In this document: positions 44,499 to 55,692 of the stretch, piece by piece
How the letters are laid out: each line of letters starts with the position of its first letter
How positions within the stretch are numbered: the stretch's first letter is position 1
Assembly (NCBI GenBank): GCA_947378305.1
Contig: CANCJJ010000001.1
Span: 1 to 64,000 of the forward strand
Direction of reading: 5' to 3'
DNA: 64,000 nt
Origin: Phenylobacterium aquaticum
GTDB taxonomy: Bacteria; Pseudomonadota; Alphaproteobacteria; Caulobacterales; Caulobacteraceae
The notes under the pieces: model-generated
What the model was told of the DNA's origin: nothing
Database searches by the model: none
Seen by the model: the letters and a program-made list of their open reading frames with translations, nothing else
Made by a program: the position numbers and the translations under genes

Positions 44499-46775
44499 CT
44501 AGCTCCCCGGCTTATAGGTTCGCTCCGTATGGCCCTTGAGCTGGCCGGGATAGAAATAGACCTCCCTCAGGTTTCCCCGCGCATAGCGGTCGGCCTGATC
44601 GTTGAAGTGGGCGGTATTGGCATGTCCGCTCTCGCCCCCTGCGGTGACGGCCAGGGCCCGGACCTTGTCCCCGAACTCCACCACCGCCACAAAGCTATTT
44701 CCGCTGGTGCCATAATACCGCCGGGTGCCGGGATAGCGCTTGGCACCGAAGGAGGCGAGGGAGCCCCACTGGGCCGAGGCAAAGGCCACCGGGGTGCTGG
44801 GACCCGAATCCGTGAAGGTCTGGGTGATATCACTGGTCAGACGCTGATAGCGGTTGATCTCGCCCCAGGGCACCTGCCAGGAGCCGAAATCCTGGGTCAG
44901 GCGATCGCTGGCTTCAGCCAGGGCGGCCAGCTTCTGGTCCGGCGTGGTGCGGTGGGCCATGGCCTCATAGACCGAAATCCCCGCCGCCTTGGCCGCAGGT
45001 GCCGCCTTGGCCCACAGGGCCTCTCCCCAGAAGACCGCAAGCGAAGTTGCCGTCGAGTCCAGGCTCCACCGGTCATCCCAGCCCTTGAGCAGGGCGATTT
45101 GGTCGGCCAGCCTGACCTTTACCGGGTCTGCGCCCGGCGTGATGTTATAGGCTCCCACCAGGGCCGGAATGAGCTCACCGAAGGCCGGCATGTAGGGATC
45201 ATAGGCCGCCGCCACCAGGGTTTCCGGTGTAAAGGCCTTGCTGGCACTCAGCACCTGGGTGGCATGGGCTCCGCGCGGATTGGGGCCCGCCGTATCCATA
45301 TAGCGCGGAAAGGCCTCGCGTTTCGGACTGTCGGGTCCGGCCGCCGACCAGGGCCAGTCATTGGTATTATAGACCCAGCCCGTTGCCGGATTGACCAGCT
45401 GCGGGGCCTCGCTGGCCGGATGGACCCCGGCCCAGTCTGTGGCCGGATCGGCCCCATCCACCGGCTGGGTATAATCAAACCGGTCATTCCGCCGCGGGAT
45501 GAACTGGGGATGCATATAGGCAATCGTGCCCTCGGCATCGGCAAAGAGGGTATTGTTCGACGAATTGGCAGCCAGCTCGCTGACCTTCCGGAAGGCCGCA
45601 TAATTGACCGCCTTGGTGCGCAGGAAGGACTGGCTCAGGGCCTCGACCGGCTTATTCATCAGGGCAAAGGCAATCCACGTGTCGCCCGACTGGCGCACGA
45701 TTGGACCGTGGTGGGAATGGTAGACCGTGAAGGCGCGCACACCGCTTGCCCCCGTGGGGCTGGCGAAGGGGATCCTTATGACACTGGTCTTGAGCGGACG
45801 CTCGGTGTCGCCATAGCGGTAATAGAGCTTTCCGGTCTTGCGGACGATGGTCTCGGCGAATTCATCGACGGAATCGACGCCGCTGGTCGTATGCATCCAG
45901 CCCGCGTGTTCATTAAAGCCCTGATAGATGAAGAACTGGCCCCAGGTCGCGGCCCCATAGGCATTCAGGCCGGAATCACTGGTCATCTGCAATTCGGAGC
46001 GGAAGAAGAAGCTGGTGTGCGGGTTGATCAGCAGCAGGGCATGGTGATTGGCCGTATTGGCAGGCGCTATGGCCATGCCGTTTGAGCCCTTGGGTTCCTG
46101 GAACCGCAGGGGGTCTTCTGGATTGGACACCTCATTCATGGCCATGGGCCGGGGGCGGTTGCCGTAGAAGGCTTCGAGCTCCTTGATGGACACCCGCTCC
46201 ACATCCCCGCCGATACTGCCCTCGCTGAAGCTCAAGGCCATCCAGGGTTCAAAATGGGTAATGACCCGGGGCTTCACCTGTGGATGGGTCGCCAGATAGA
46301 AGTTCAGGCCGTCGGCCCAGCTGGTCATCAGAGCCTTCAGCCAGGCGGGGCTCGTCTTGTAATCGGCCTGCAAGACGTCGGGATCGATGAACAGTCTGGC
46401 CCGCAGGTCCTGATAGATGGCGCTTTCACCCTCTGCCTCGGCCAGTCGCCCCAGGGAGGTCAGGTAATTGGTCTCCACCCGGTTGAAGTCATCCTCGGCC
46501 TGGGCATAGATCATGCCGAAGACCGCATCGGCGTCGGACTTGCCATGGACGTGGGCAATGCCCCAGTCGTCCCGCACAATACTGACCCGCGCAGCCTGGG
46601 CCCGCCAGCGCACCATGTCGGCGGGCAGGAGTTTTACGGCCTCGGCCTTCACCTTGGCCTTTGCCTGGGCGACAATCCGGGCCGGGCCCCGCTCCGGAAT
46701 CATGCGCTCGGCCAGGGCTGCCCCCGGAGCCAGGGTCAGGATCAGGGCCGCCAGGGGCCAGGTCAACTTGTGCAT
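44499..46775 (-). CDS. penicillin acylase-family Ntn hydrolase (possible acyl-homoserine lactone acylase), secreted
   Basis: Signal peptide MHKLTWPLAALILTLAPGAALA; VRDDWGIAHVHGKSDADAVFGMIYAQAEDDFNR; nucleophile context EPKGSNGMAIAP; NTNDWPWSAAG. Confidence 0.9.
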   Translation of the reverse strand: MHKLTWPLAALILTLAPGAALAERMIPERGPARIVAQAKAKVKAEAVKLLPADMVRWRAQAARVSIVRDDWGIAHVHGKSDADAVFGMIYAQAEDDFNRVETNYLTSLGRLAEAEGESAIYQDLRARLFIDPDVLQADYKTSPAWLKALMTSWADGLNFYLATHPQVKPRVITHFEPWMALSFSEGSIGGDVERVSIKELEAFYGNRPRPMAMNEVSNPEDPLRFQEPKGSNGMAIAPANTANHHALLLINPHTSFFFRSELQMTSDSGLNAYGAATWGQFFIYQGFNEHAGWMHTTSGVDSVDEFAETIVRKTGKLYYRYGDTERPLKTSVIRIPFASPTGASGVRAFTVYHSHHGPIVRQSGDTWIAFALMNKPVEALSQSFLRTKAVNYAAFRKVSELAANSSNNTLFADAEGTIAYMHPQFIPRRNDRFDYTQPVDGADPATDWAGVHPASEAPQLVNPATGWVYNTNDWPWSAAGPDSPKREAFPRYMDTAGPNPRGAHATQVLSASKAFTPETLVAAAYDPYMPAFGELIPALVGAYNITPGADPVKVRLADQIALLKGWDDRWSLDSTATSLAVFWGEALWAKAAPAAKAAGISVYEAMAHRTTPDQKLAALAEASDRLTQDFGSWQVPWGEINRYQRLTSDITQTFTDSGPSTPVAFASAQWGSLASFGAKRYPGTRRYYGTSGNSFVAVVEFGDKVRALAVTAGGESGHANTAHFNDQADRYARGNLREVYFYPGQLKGHTERTYKPGS

Positions 46776-46903
46776 GTGCGCAATCCTTGAAATTTCTGTG
46801 CCGACGCTATCGGCACAGGTGTCCGCCAGCAAGGCACCACGCGCTCAAGACTTGTCCTTTCGGGAAGTCTGCCTCATGAGGTGGCATTGACCTGGGTTGG
46901 GGA

Positions 46904-48385
46904 GTGCACGGCGTGTCTGAACATTTTGATGTGGTGATTGTCGGGGCTGGCCTCTCCGGTATTGGCGCGGCCCATCACCTGCAAGAGAACTGCCCCGATC
47001 GCAGCTATGCCATTCTCGAAGGCCGCGAGGCGATTGGCGGTACCTGGGACCTGTTCCGCTATCCGGGCATCCGCTCGGACTCCGACATGTATACCCTGGG
47101 CTATTCCTTCCGGCCCTGGACCCAGGCCAAGGCGATTGCAGATGGTCCGTCGATCCTGAACTATGTGCGCGACACCGCCCGGGAAGGCGGCATCGAGCCC
47201 CATATCCGCTTCAGCCACAAGGTGTTGAGCGCCGCCTGGTCCACCGAGGACGCGGCCTGGACCGTCACGGCCCAGAAGGGGGACGAGACCGTCACCCTGA
47301 CCTGCAACTTCCTGTTTCTCTGCGGTGGCTATTACAGCTATGCCAACGGCTATACCCCCGATTATCCCGGCCTCAAGGCCTATAAGGGACGCCTGATCCA
47401 CCCCCAGCAATGGCCAGCCGACCTCGACTATGCGGGCAAGAAGGTTGTCGTCATCGGATCAGGGGCCACCGCCGTCACCCTCGTGCCCGAAATGGCCAAG
47501 ACGGCAGGCCATGTCACCATGCTGCAGAGATCCCCCACCTATGTGGTCTCCCGTCCGGCGGAAGATGCCTTTGCCAACAAACTTCGGTCCTGGCTACCGG
47601 CCAAGCTGGCCTATGGGATCATTCGGTGGCGCAATGTCCTCTTCGGCATGTATTTCTACCGCGTAGCCCGCAACCGGCCGGACGTGGTCAAGGCCAATAT
47701 CATCAGCATGGTCCGCGCCCAACTGGGTCCGGACTTCGATGTCGCCAAGCACTTCACCCCGACCTACAATCCCTGGGACCAGCGCCTGTGCCTGGTGCCG
47801 GACGCCGACCTCTTCGAGGCGCTGAAGTCTGGGTCCGCCTCGGTGGTGACTGACCACATCGACACCTTCACCAAGACCGGCATCAAGCTGAAATCCGGGG
47901 CCGAACTTGAGGCCGACATTGTCGTCTCCGCCACGGGCCTCAATCTGCAAGTGCTGAATGGCATGACCCTGACCGTCGACGGCCAGGCCGTCCAGCCCGG
48001 CGAGACCCTGAGCTATAAGGGCATGATGTATTCCGGCGTGCCAAACCTGGCCTCGTCCTTCGGCTATACCAATGCCTCCTGGACCCTGAAGTGCGACCTA
48101 ACGTGCGAATATGTCTGTCGCCTATTGAACCACATGAAGGCGACCGGCACCCGCCAGTGCACACCGCGGATCGACGATCCCTCCATGGAGACGGCACCCT
48201 GGCTTGATTTCTCGTCCGGCTATGTCCAGCGCGGCATTGCCGCCTTCCCGAAACAGGGCACCAAGGCCCCTTGGAAGCTGCACCAGAACTATGCCCTGGA
48301 CCTGATGGACCTGAAGTATTCCTCGATTGCCGATGGGGCCATGACCTTCTCCAACCCGGCCCCGGTCGGTCAGAAGGCGGCCTGA
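46904..48385 (+). CDS. flavin-containing / Baeyer-Villiger-type monooxygenase
   Basis: FDVVIVGAGLSGIGAAHHLQ (FAD GxGxxG), YKGRLIHPQQWPADLDYAGKKVVVIGSGATA (BVMO-like fingerprint followed by NADPH GxGxxA). Confidence 0.93.
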   Translation: MHGVSEHFDVVIVGAGLSGIGAAHHLQENCPDRSYAILEGREAIGGTWDLFRYPGIRSDSDMYTLGYSFRPWTQAKAIADGPSILNYVRDTAREGGIEPHIRFSHKVLSAAWSTEDAAWTVTAQKGDETVTLTCNFLFLCGGYYSYANGYTPDYPGLKAYKGRLIHPQQWPADLDYAGKKVVVIGSGATAVTLVPEMAKTAGHVTMLQRSPTYVVSRPAEDAFANKLRSWLPAKLAYGIIRWRNVLFGMYFYRVARNRPDVVKANIISMVRAQLGPDFDVAKHFTPTYNPWDQRLCLVPDADLFEALKSGSASVVTDHIDTFTKTGIKLKSGAELEADIVVSATGLNLQVLNGMTLTVDGQAVQPGETLSYKGMMYSGVPNLASSFGYTNASWTLKCDLTCEYVCRLLNHMKATGTRQCTPRIDDPSMETAPWLDFSSGYVQRGIAAFPKQGTKAPWKLHQNYALDLMDLKYSSIADGAMTFSNPAPVGQKAA

Positions 48386-49141
48386 TCAGGGACCGGTCAC
48401 CGCGGCCACGAGGGCGCGTCCCTCAGGTCCGGTCTGGCCCTTGAGCTCAACCCGGCCACCCGCCGTACGCCAGGTCTGCATGGCCTCGGTCCAGGTCCTG
48501 CCCCGGATCTGGCTGGCCCGGGTCACGAGTCCCTCCAGGGCCAGGTCAACAGGCTTGCCACCGCTCAGCCCCCCGTCCAGCCGGAACAGGACGGCGGCCT
48601 GATCCTTGGGGCCTGGCCGAACATAGAGTTGTATCCGCCTCGCATCTGTGAGGGCTCCGGGGGTCTGTCCACTCAGGCTGACATCCAGACCCTCAAGGGA
48701 CAGTCGGCCCCGTCCCTGGGCCAGACCAAACAGGCTCCCGTGCAAGGTCTTGCCGGTCAGGCTGAACCGCACGCCCCCTGGCCTGCCAAGCTCCAGGCCC
48801 ACCGGGGCGGCCAGGACCCAGTTGTCGGGACTATGCAGATAGGCCTCGGCCTCCAGGCGCGGGCTGGCCAGACTCCACCCGTCCGGAGCTGTCACCTGCA
48901 AGTCCGTCAGGGTCAGGGTCAATCGAAATGGAAACCCGTCCAGCCGCTGGCCGCGCCACTGAACCTGGGTGCCCCCGGCCCGCAGGTCCGTCACAGCCCT
49001 CTCGAAGACCTGAAGCGTCGTCCGTCGGACCGAGACCCAATAGCCACTCCAGACCAACATGCCCAAGGCCAGCAGGATGAAGGGCCCATAGAGCCCCCAT
49101 CGCCGGGGTTGCCGCGCAGGCCCATCCACCGCCAGGGTCAT
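48386..49141 (-). CDS. DUF2125-family membrane-anchored protein
   Basis: N-terminal TM FILLALGMLVWSGYWVSVR, then VQWRGQRLDGFPFRLTLTLTDLQVTAPDGWSLASPRLEAEAYLHSPDNWVLAAP. Confidence 0.85.
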   Translation of the reverse strand: MTLAVDGPARQPRRWGLYGPFILLALGMLVWSGYWVSVRRTTLQVFERAVTDLRAGGTQVQWRGQRLDGFPFRLTLTLTDLQVTAPDGWSLASPRLEAEAYLHSPDNWVLAAPVGLELGRPGGVRFSLTGKTLHGSLFGLAQGRGRLSLEGLDVSLSGQTPGALTDARRIQLYVRPGPKDQAAVLFRLDGGLSGGKPVDLALEGLVTRASQIRGRTWTEAMQTWRTAGGRVELKGQTGPEGRALVAAVTGP

Positions 49142-49144
49142 GGC

Positions 49145-49861
49145 CTAGAGGTTCTGGTCCAGGAGCGCGTTCGACGCCGTCTCGATCCGGGTTTCCAGGA
49201 CACGCATGAACTCCCCGCGCTTCAGGCCCGGCGGTATGGGCTCCAGAAACTCGAACACGATTGTTCCCGGACGCCGCAGGAAACCTCGCGCCTCCCAGTG
49301 CACCCCGGCATTGGTCGCCACGGGATAGACCGGCTTGCCAAGCTCGCGATAGAGGGCCGCAATCCCGGGCTTATAGTCCCCGGGCTGGCCGGGAAGGCCG
49401 CGTGTGCCCTCCGGAAAAATAACCAGTTGGCGCTCAGCCAGGTCGAACTGATGCTGGGCATCCCGAACCATTTTCTTCAAGGCCGTCGCGCCGCCCTCCC
49501 GATCCACCACGACCGAGCCGATCTTCTGGCCGATCCAGCCGAAAATCGGGACCATCAGCAATTCCTTCTTCATGACGAACATGGCACTGGGCAGGGCGCT
49601 GAACTGCACAAAGACATCCAGCATGCACTGATGCTTGGCCGCCACGACCGCATCCCCGGTGGGAATGAACTCCCGCCCGCGAATCTCCACCCTGATGCCG
49701 CAGATCACCCGCAGCAGGAGATTGATCCCCGAACTCCAGACATGCAGATAGCGCACGCTCCAGGACACAGGCGCGATCAAAAGCGGCACCATGGACAGGG
49801 CAACGACCACCGACCAGGCATAAAAGCAGACGAGAAAAATCAGGGAACGCAGAACAACCAA
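49145..49861 (-). CDS. plsC: 1-acyl-sn-glycerol-3-phosphate acyltransferase
   Basis: VVAAKHQCMLDVFVQFSALP (HX4D-like region), VVVDREGGATALKKMVRDAQ, LVIFPEGTRGLPGQPGDYKPGIAALYRELGKPVYPVATNAG. Confidence 0.93.
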   Translation of the reverse strand: MVVLRSLIFLVCFYAWSVVVALSMVPLLIAPVSWSVRYLHVWSSGINLLLRVICGIRVEIRGREFIPTGDAVVAAKHQCMLDVFVQFSALPSAMFVMKKELLMVPIFGWIGQKIGSVVVDREGGATALKKMVRDAQHQFDLAERQLVIFPEGTRGLPGQPGDYKPGIAALYRELGKPVYPVATNAGVHWEARGFLRRPGTIVFEFLEPIPPGLKRGEFMRVLETRIETASNALLDQNL

Positions 49862-49864
49862 GTG

Positions 49865-50497
49865 TCAGCCTTTCTGGAGGGCGGTCTTTGGCGGGGCGCT
49901 CTTGGCCTCGCCGGGACCGAGGCCCCTTACAATTTCTCGGCCAAGTATGGCCAGATATTTGGAATATTCGAACACCATGAGCCGGGCCCCCTTGCTGGTC
50001 AACCACCAGCGCCGGGCGGAAAAGGCTCTCGTAGCCACCGGATAGGCGATCAGACGGGTCGCAGGCAGGGCGGCCCGCAATTCCAGCATGGCCCGGGGCA
50101 TGTGATAGTCGGCCGTGACCACAATCAGGCTGTCATAGCGCATGGCCCGCGCCCAGTCGGCAGCCTCCCGGGCATTTCCAAGGGTATTGGCCGCCGTAAA
50201 CCCCAGGTCAACGCAACAGTCATAGAGCCGCCGAACCGCCTTGCTCACGGCCCGGATATCTTCCCGGCTGGCTTCGCGATTGACCCCGGACACCAGCATG
50301 CGTTCAGCCAGCCCCCTTTCCAGCAGATCCATCCCGGCCTCGAGCCGCTCATTCGATCCGGCCCCCGTCAAGACGACCAGTCCATCGGCGGCCGCGGGAA
50401 TCGGGGCGGGGGTAGACCGGTCAATCCGGTCGATAAAGGTCAGGAGGCCCGCACCCCAGATGACGATGACCAGCATCATGGCGGCAAGCGTCTTCAT
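49865..50497 (-). CDS. YdcF/ElyC-like DUF218 family protein
   Basis: GLVVLTGAGSNERLEAGMDLLERGLAERMLVSGVNREASREDI, ALGNAREAADWARAM-type motif (NTLGNAREAADW), LIVVTADYHMPRAMLELRAALP. Confidence 0.9.
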   Translation of the reverse strand: MKTLAAMMLVIVIWGAGLLTFIDRIDRSTPAPIPAAADGLVVLTGAGSNERLEAGMDLLERGLAERMLVSGVNREASREDIRAVSKAVRRLYDCCVDLGFTAANTLGNAREAADWARAMRYDSLIVVTADYHMPRAMLELRAALPATRLIAYPVATRAFSARRWWLTSKGARLMVFEYSKYLAILGREIVRGLGPGEAKSAPPKTALQKG

Positions 50498-51327
50498 GCC
50501 AGGGCCCGGATCAAGGTCATGGCCGTCTGCCGCGCCACCAAGGCACCTACCAGGGCCGCAAACAGGGGGGCGGGCAAAAGGAAGAGCAGGTCTGGCCAGC
50601 TCAGGGGCAGGTTAGGGGCCAGACCGTCAGGACTTGCTGCAAGGCACATCATGGCCCCGACAAGGGCCGCGCCCCCGGCCCCCAGACTTCCCCCCAGACC
50701 GGCAATCTTCGCAAACCGGGCCTGAAACAGACTGGCAATGAAACCGGGTCTCGCCCCGGCCTGGATCATCACCCGGATCAGGTTGGTCGAATCGGCCAAA
50801 GCGCTTCGGGTGGACAGGGCGATGATCGTCCCCGTGGCCAGGATCATGAGACCACAAAGGCCAAGCCCAAAGCCGCGCACCAGACCGGCCGCCTGGGCCA
50901 TGTCATCTGCCCAGACCAGTTGACTGTCCACCGACGCGACAATCCCGGCTCGCTTCAGGACCGCTTCAAGGGCAACAGGCCTGGTCTGGGCGCTGGGGGC
51001 AAGGTCTATGATCAATTGCCGTCCACCGGACGTGCGGGCAGGCAGGGCCAGGACCCGGACTGTACTCACCCCGTCCATTTCCTTGACGACCTTTGCCGCG
51101 CGCTGGACCGTTTGGTCAGAGGTTTCCCCCGGACTGGGCTGGACCGTAAGGGTCGCCTGACCCTGCAGGTGTTCGGACCATCCCCGTACGGCGCGGTCGG
51201 CCATGATGACGCCCAGCAGGGTCAGGCAGGACATGAGGCAAATGAGGCCAACCACCATGACCAGCAAATGATCGCGGCCATCCGTCGGTGGCAGGAGGCC
51301 GGGTGCGGATCTTGGGGTCGACGTCAT
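50494..51327 (-). CDS. ftsX: FtsX-like cell division ABC transporter permease
   Basis: Cytoplasmic N-terminus, TM, extracellular QATLTVQPSPGETSDQTVQRAAKVVKEMDGVSTVRVL loop, then TMs; directly coupled to the FtsE gene. Confidence 0.85.
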   Translation of the reverse strand: MTSTPRSAPGLLPPTDGRDHLLVMVVGLICLMSCLTLLGVIMADRAVRGWSEHLQGQATLTVQPSPGETSDQTVQRAAKVVKEMDGVSTVRVLALPARTSGGRQLIIDLAPSAQTRPVALEAVLKRAGIVASVDSQLVWADDMAQAAGLVRGFGLGLCGLMILATGTIIALSTRSALADSTNLIRVMIQAGARPGFIASLFQARFAKIAGLGGSLGAGGAALVGAMMCLAASPDGLAPNLPLSWPDLLFLLPAPLFAALVGALVARQTAMTLIRALA

Positions 51328-52058
51328 GATCCGGTCTCCGGGGCCTGGACCAGTTGGCCCCCTTCCAGATGCAGCACCGGCTTGCCCGCCCGGGCCACCA
51401 GGTCCTGATCATGGGTCGCGATGACCACCGTCGTGCCCTGGCGGTTCAGTTCCGCAAACAGTTTCAGAATTCGCACACCCATCTCGCGATCGACATGACC
51501 GGTGGGTTCGTCGGCCACCAGAATGTCCGGCCGCCCCACAATGGCCCGGGCAATCGCCAGACGTTGCTTCTCGCCTCCGGACAGGCGGGGCGGCAGGGTA
51601 TGCATCCGGTTTCCCAGCCCCACCCACCGCAGGAGATCATGAATATCGCTGCGATAACTGGTCAGCTTGCGGCCAGTCACCCGCAGGGGCAGGGCGGCAT
51701 TTTCGAAGGTAGACAGGTGATCCAGCAGACCGAAGTCCTGAAAAACCGCCCCGATCCGTCGGCGCATTTGTAGTTTGTCGTCAGGGCGCAGGCTTGCGAC
51801 ATTCTGGCCGAACAAGGTGAGGGTGCCCGAACTTGGCCGGGCCGCCATGCAAATGAGGTTCAACAAGGAGGTCTTGCCAGCCCCCGAGGCCCCGGTCACA
51901 AAGTGAAATGACCCGGCCGTGAGGGTAAGACTCACCTCCTGCAGGCTGGCCTCAGCGCCGCCATAACGCAGGCTTACCCGATCCAGTCGCAAGATTTCCG
52001 CACCGGGTGCGGGATCAATGATCATTCTCGTCACGGGAACCCCTTCCCCTTCCGTCAT
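51324..52058 (-). CDS. ftsE: FtsE-like ABC transporter ATP-binding protein
   Basis: VTGASGAGKTSLLNLICM (Walker A), LSGGEKQRLAIARAIVGRPDILVADEPTGHVD. Start may be 52058 or 52025. Confidence 0.94.
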   Translation of the reverse strand: MTEGEGVPVTRMIIDPAPGAEILRLDRVSLRYGGAEASLQEVSLTLTAGSFHFVTGASGAGKTSLLNLICMAARPSSGTLTLFGQNVASLRPDDKLQMRRRIGAVFQDFGLLDHLSTFENAALPLRVTGRKLTSYRSDIHDLLRWVGLGNRMHTLPPRLSGGEKQRLAIARAIVGRPDILVADEPTGHVDREMGVRILKLFAELNRQGTTVVIATHDQDLVARAGKPVLHLEGGQLVQAPETGS

Positions 52059-52145
52059 CCGCTTCGCCGGGGGCAGTCTAGCATGATCGAGACCTCTCGC
52101 CCCCAACGCCCATGCCAATCCGGGCTAAATTGTCGGTTTCAGCTC

Positions 52146-52171
52146 AAAACACGGCCTTCAGAGCCGTTTTT
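52146..52171 (+). terminator. terminator-like hairpin AAAACACGGC-CTTCAGA-GCCGTTTTT in the divergent ftsE/zinc-ribbon intergenic region
   Basis: ACGGC/GCCGT stem followed by T5, preceded by A4. Confidence 0.4.
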
Positions 52172-52257
52172 CCCACCGCCCGGCGCAAGGAAAGTGTAGC
52201 ACGACGGCGCAAGTCCCGTTTATCAATCTGTTTGGGAACTTAGATAAGTCTGCTGAC

Positions 52258-53181
52258 ATGATTCTGACCTGTCCAAATTGTTCTGCAAGTTACAGTCTGG
52301 GGGACGGCGAGATCGCCCCTGAGGGCCGTCGGGTTCGTTGCATTGCCTGTGACCACCGTTGGCTGGCCTTTTCCCGGGACGATGTAACCGGGAGTCTCCG
52401 TTCGGCCCGGCCCGTTCCCGCCCGGACCCCGGCCCGCCCGCCATGGGAAGCAAGCTTGGGTCGACCACAGCCTGCGCCCTCCCCTGAGCCCCATTCTGAG
52501 CCTGCGCTGCCCCCAGAGCCTGCCCCAGAGCCACCCGCCGTGGCAGATGTGCCCGTGGCCGATTTTGAGCCCCTGGTCATGCGCCCAGTGAAACCCTCGA
52601 AGGCCTCGCGCCGTAGCCAGGTCAAGGCCTCCACCGGGGGTCTGGTTTGGGCCGGCATGGCCGCTGTCCTGATTATCCTGATTGGGCTTGCGGCCATTTT
52701 CCGCGCCGAGATCGTCAAGGTCTGGCCGAATTCTGCCGGAACCTTCGCCCTTGTGGGCCTGCCCGTAAACAGTCTGGGCCTGACCCTTGAAGGGGTCAGG
52801 ACGGCCCCGAGCATCCGGGGGGGGCACCCCGTGGTCTCTGTTATGGGCAAGATTCATAACCAGACGGCCCATTCCATCAACGCCTTGCCCATCAGGGTCA
52901 GCTTCCTGGGCAAGGACAAGAAAGCCATCTCCAGCGTCGTGGCCCAGCCGGTTGGCAGGATTCCGCCTTTTGGCATGCGACACTTCGCCTTGACGGTCCT
53001 TGATCCGCCAGGGGCTGTGAATGGCGTTGAGGTTACCTTTGCGCCTGAAGGAGCCGAATCGACCAAGGCCTCGCCAGCGCCTGCGCCAGAGCCGGAGCTT
53101 GGGTCCGACGCGACCCCGACGCCCCCGGCTGCCGCAATCCCCGAAGCTGTGCCCCTCCCGGAAGAGCCCACAGTCCACTAG
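52258..53181 (+). CDS. MJ0042-type zinc-ribbon domain protein with TM segment (DUF3426-like)
   Basis: MILTCPNCSASYSLGDGEIAPEGRRVRCIACDHRW; TM AGMAAVLIILIGLAAIF; PVVSVMGKIHNQTAHSINALPIRVSFLGKD. Confidence 0.88.
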   Translation: MILTCPNCSASYSLGDGEIAPEGRRVRCIACDHRWLAFSRDDVTGSLRSARPVPARTPARPPWEASLGRPQPAPSPEPHSEPALPPEPAPEPPAVADVPVADFEPLVMRPVKPSKASRRSQVKASTGGLVWAGMAAVLIILIGLAAIFRAEIVKVWPNSAGTFALVGLPVNSLGLTLEGVRTAPSIRGGHPVVSVMGKIHNQTAHSINALPIRVSFLGKDKKAISSVVAQPVGRIPPFGMRHFALTVLDPPGAVNGVEVTFAPEGAESTKASPAPAPEPELGSDATPTPPAAAIPEAVPLPEEPTVH

Positions 53182-53201
53182 AGCAAGTCTTCAAAGGCGC
53201 A

Positions 53202-53846
53202 CTAGCGGCCCTTCCGGATCTCCTCCAGGGCCGGGAGGGACAAGGCGCCGAGGTGCTCTCGATCCAGCATGTTGAACCTGCGGTCCGTCGCCTTGCGCCA
53301 CTCCTGGCGTGAGACTCTTCCGTCCAGGTCGGCATCTGCGCCCCGCACAGGTTGCGGCTCGTTGAGGAGCGAGAACCTTGCAGCCCCCTCTCGGCGATCC
53401 TGAGGACCATTGCGGTGCTTGCGACCGCCGAAAAATCCACGGGGTTCGGGCATGGCCTCACCGGAATCCGCCAGTTCCTCGATCCGCCCGCCAAAGCTCA
53501 GGCCATTGATTTCCGGCGCAATCTTGCGCTCGTAGTCGCCATTTTCAAACCCGTCCACAGTTCCGTTTCCATCTGCGTCCAGCTGCTGAAAGAATCGCGC
53601 CGCATCGGCCTGGGCTTCGGTCTTGGTCAGCTGGCCGTCATGATCCAGGTCCGCGCCTGCAAACCATGTGGCAAGGCCATTTCCACCCCGGAATGGCTCC
53701 CCCCAGGGGCTGAAGAATATATGCCGACTGCGAGGGGGTTCGGCCCGATCCTCTCCACTGCGCAGCGGGCGAGGCTGGGCGGTCCCGTGGCTGGCGAGGC
53801 CCAGGGTCGTGATCAGAATGGCGATTCCGAGGGCGTGGCGGACCAT
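53202..53846 (-). CDS. secreted EF-hand domain protein
   Basis: Signal peptide MVRHALGIAILITTLGLASHGTAQ; EF-hand loops DLDHDGQLTKTEA, DADGNGTVDGFE, DADLDGRVSRQEW. SD-like AAAGGAAG upstream of ATG 53846. Confidence 0.87.
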   Translation of the reverse strand: MVRHALGIAILITTLGLASHGTAQPRPLRSGEDRAEPPRSRHIFFSPWGEPFRGGNGLATWFAGADLDHDGQLTKTEAQADAARFFQQLDADGNGTVDGFENGDYERKIAPEINGLSFGGRIEELADSGEAMPEPRGFFGGRKHRNGPQDRREGAARFSLLNEPQPVRGADADLDGRVSRQEWRKATDRRFNMLDREHLGALSLPALEEIRKGR

Positions 53847-53927
53847 GTTCGCAACTTCCTTTGCTAGATCGCTCTTACAGCCATCAGGGCGGGAAGGACA
53901 GCCTGAAGCTGTGGCCATCATGGGGCC

Positions 53928-53966
53928 AAAAAAAGAAAAAGGGCGGACCCTTTCGGACCCGCCCTT
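53928..53966 (-). terminator. intrinsic terminator downstream of groEL
   Basis: Stem AAGGGCGG/CCGCCCTT (53939-53946/53959-53966); minus strand followed by a T-rich tract. Confidence 0.85.
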
Positions 53967-53991
53967 GATCGTCTGCAACCGGGTTTGGACT

Positions 53992-55650
<1,659 letters not shown>

Positions 55651-55692
55651 TCAAAAAAATATGATTGGGGGGGGATTGCGGTAGAGGGAGGG

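Noticed and set aside
48629-50725. 698-aa plus-strand ORF antisense to DUF2125/PlsC/YdcF genes
   Set aside because: Low-complexity G/P/R/Q-rich translation with no domain; a typical antisense open frame from GC-rich codon bias. The minus-strand genes have clear family motifs.
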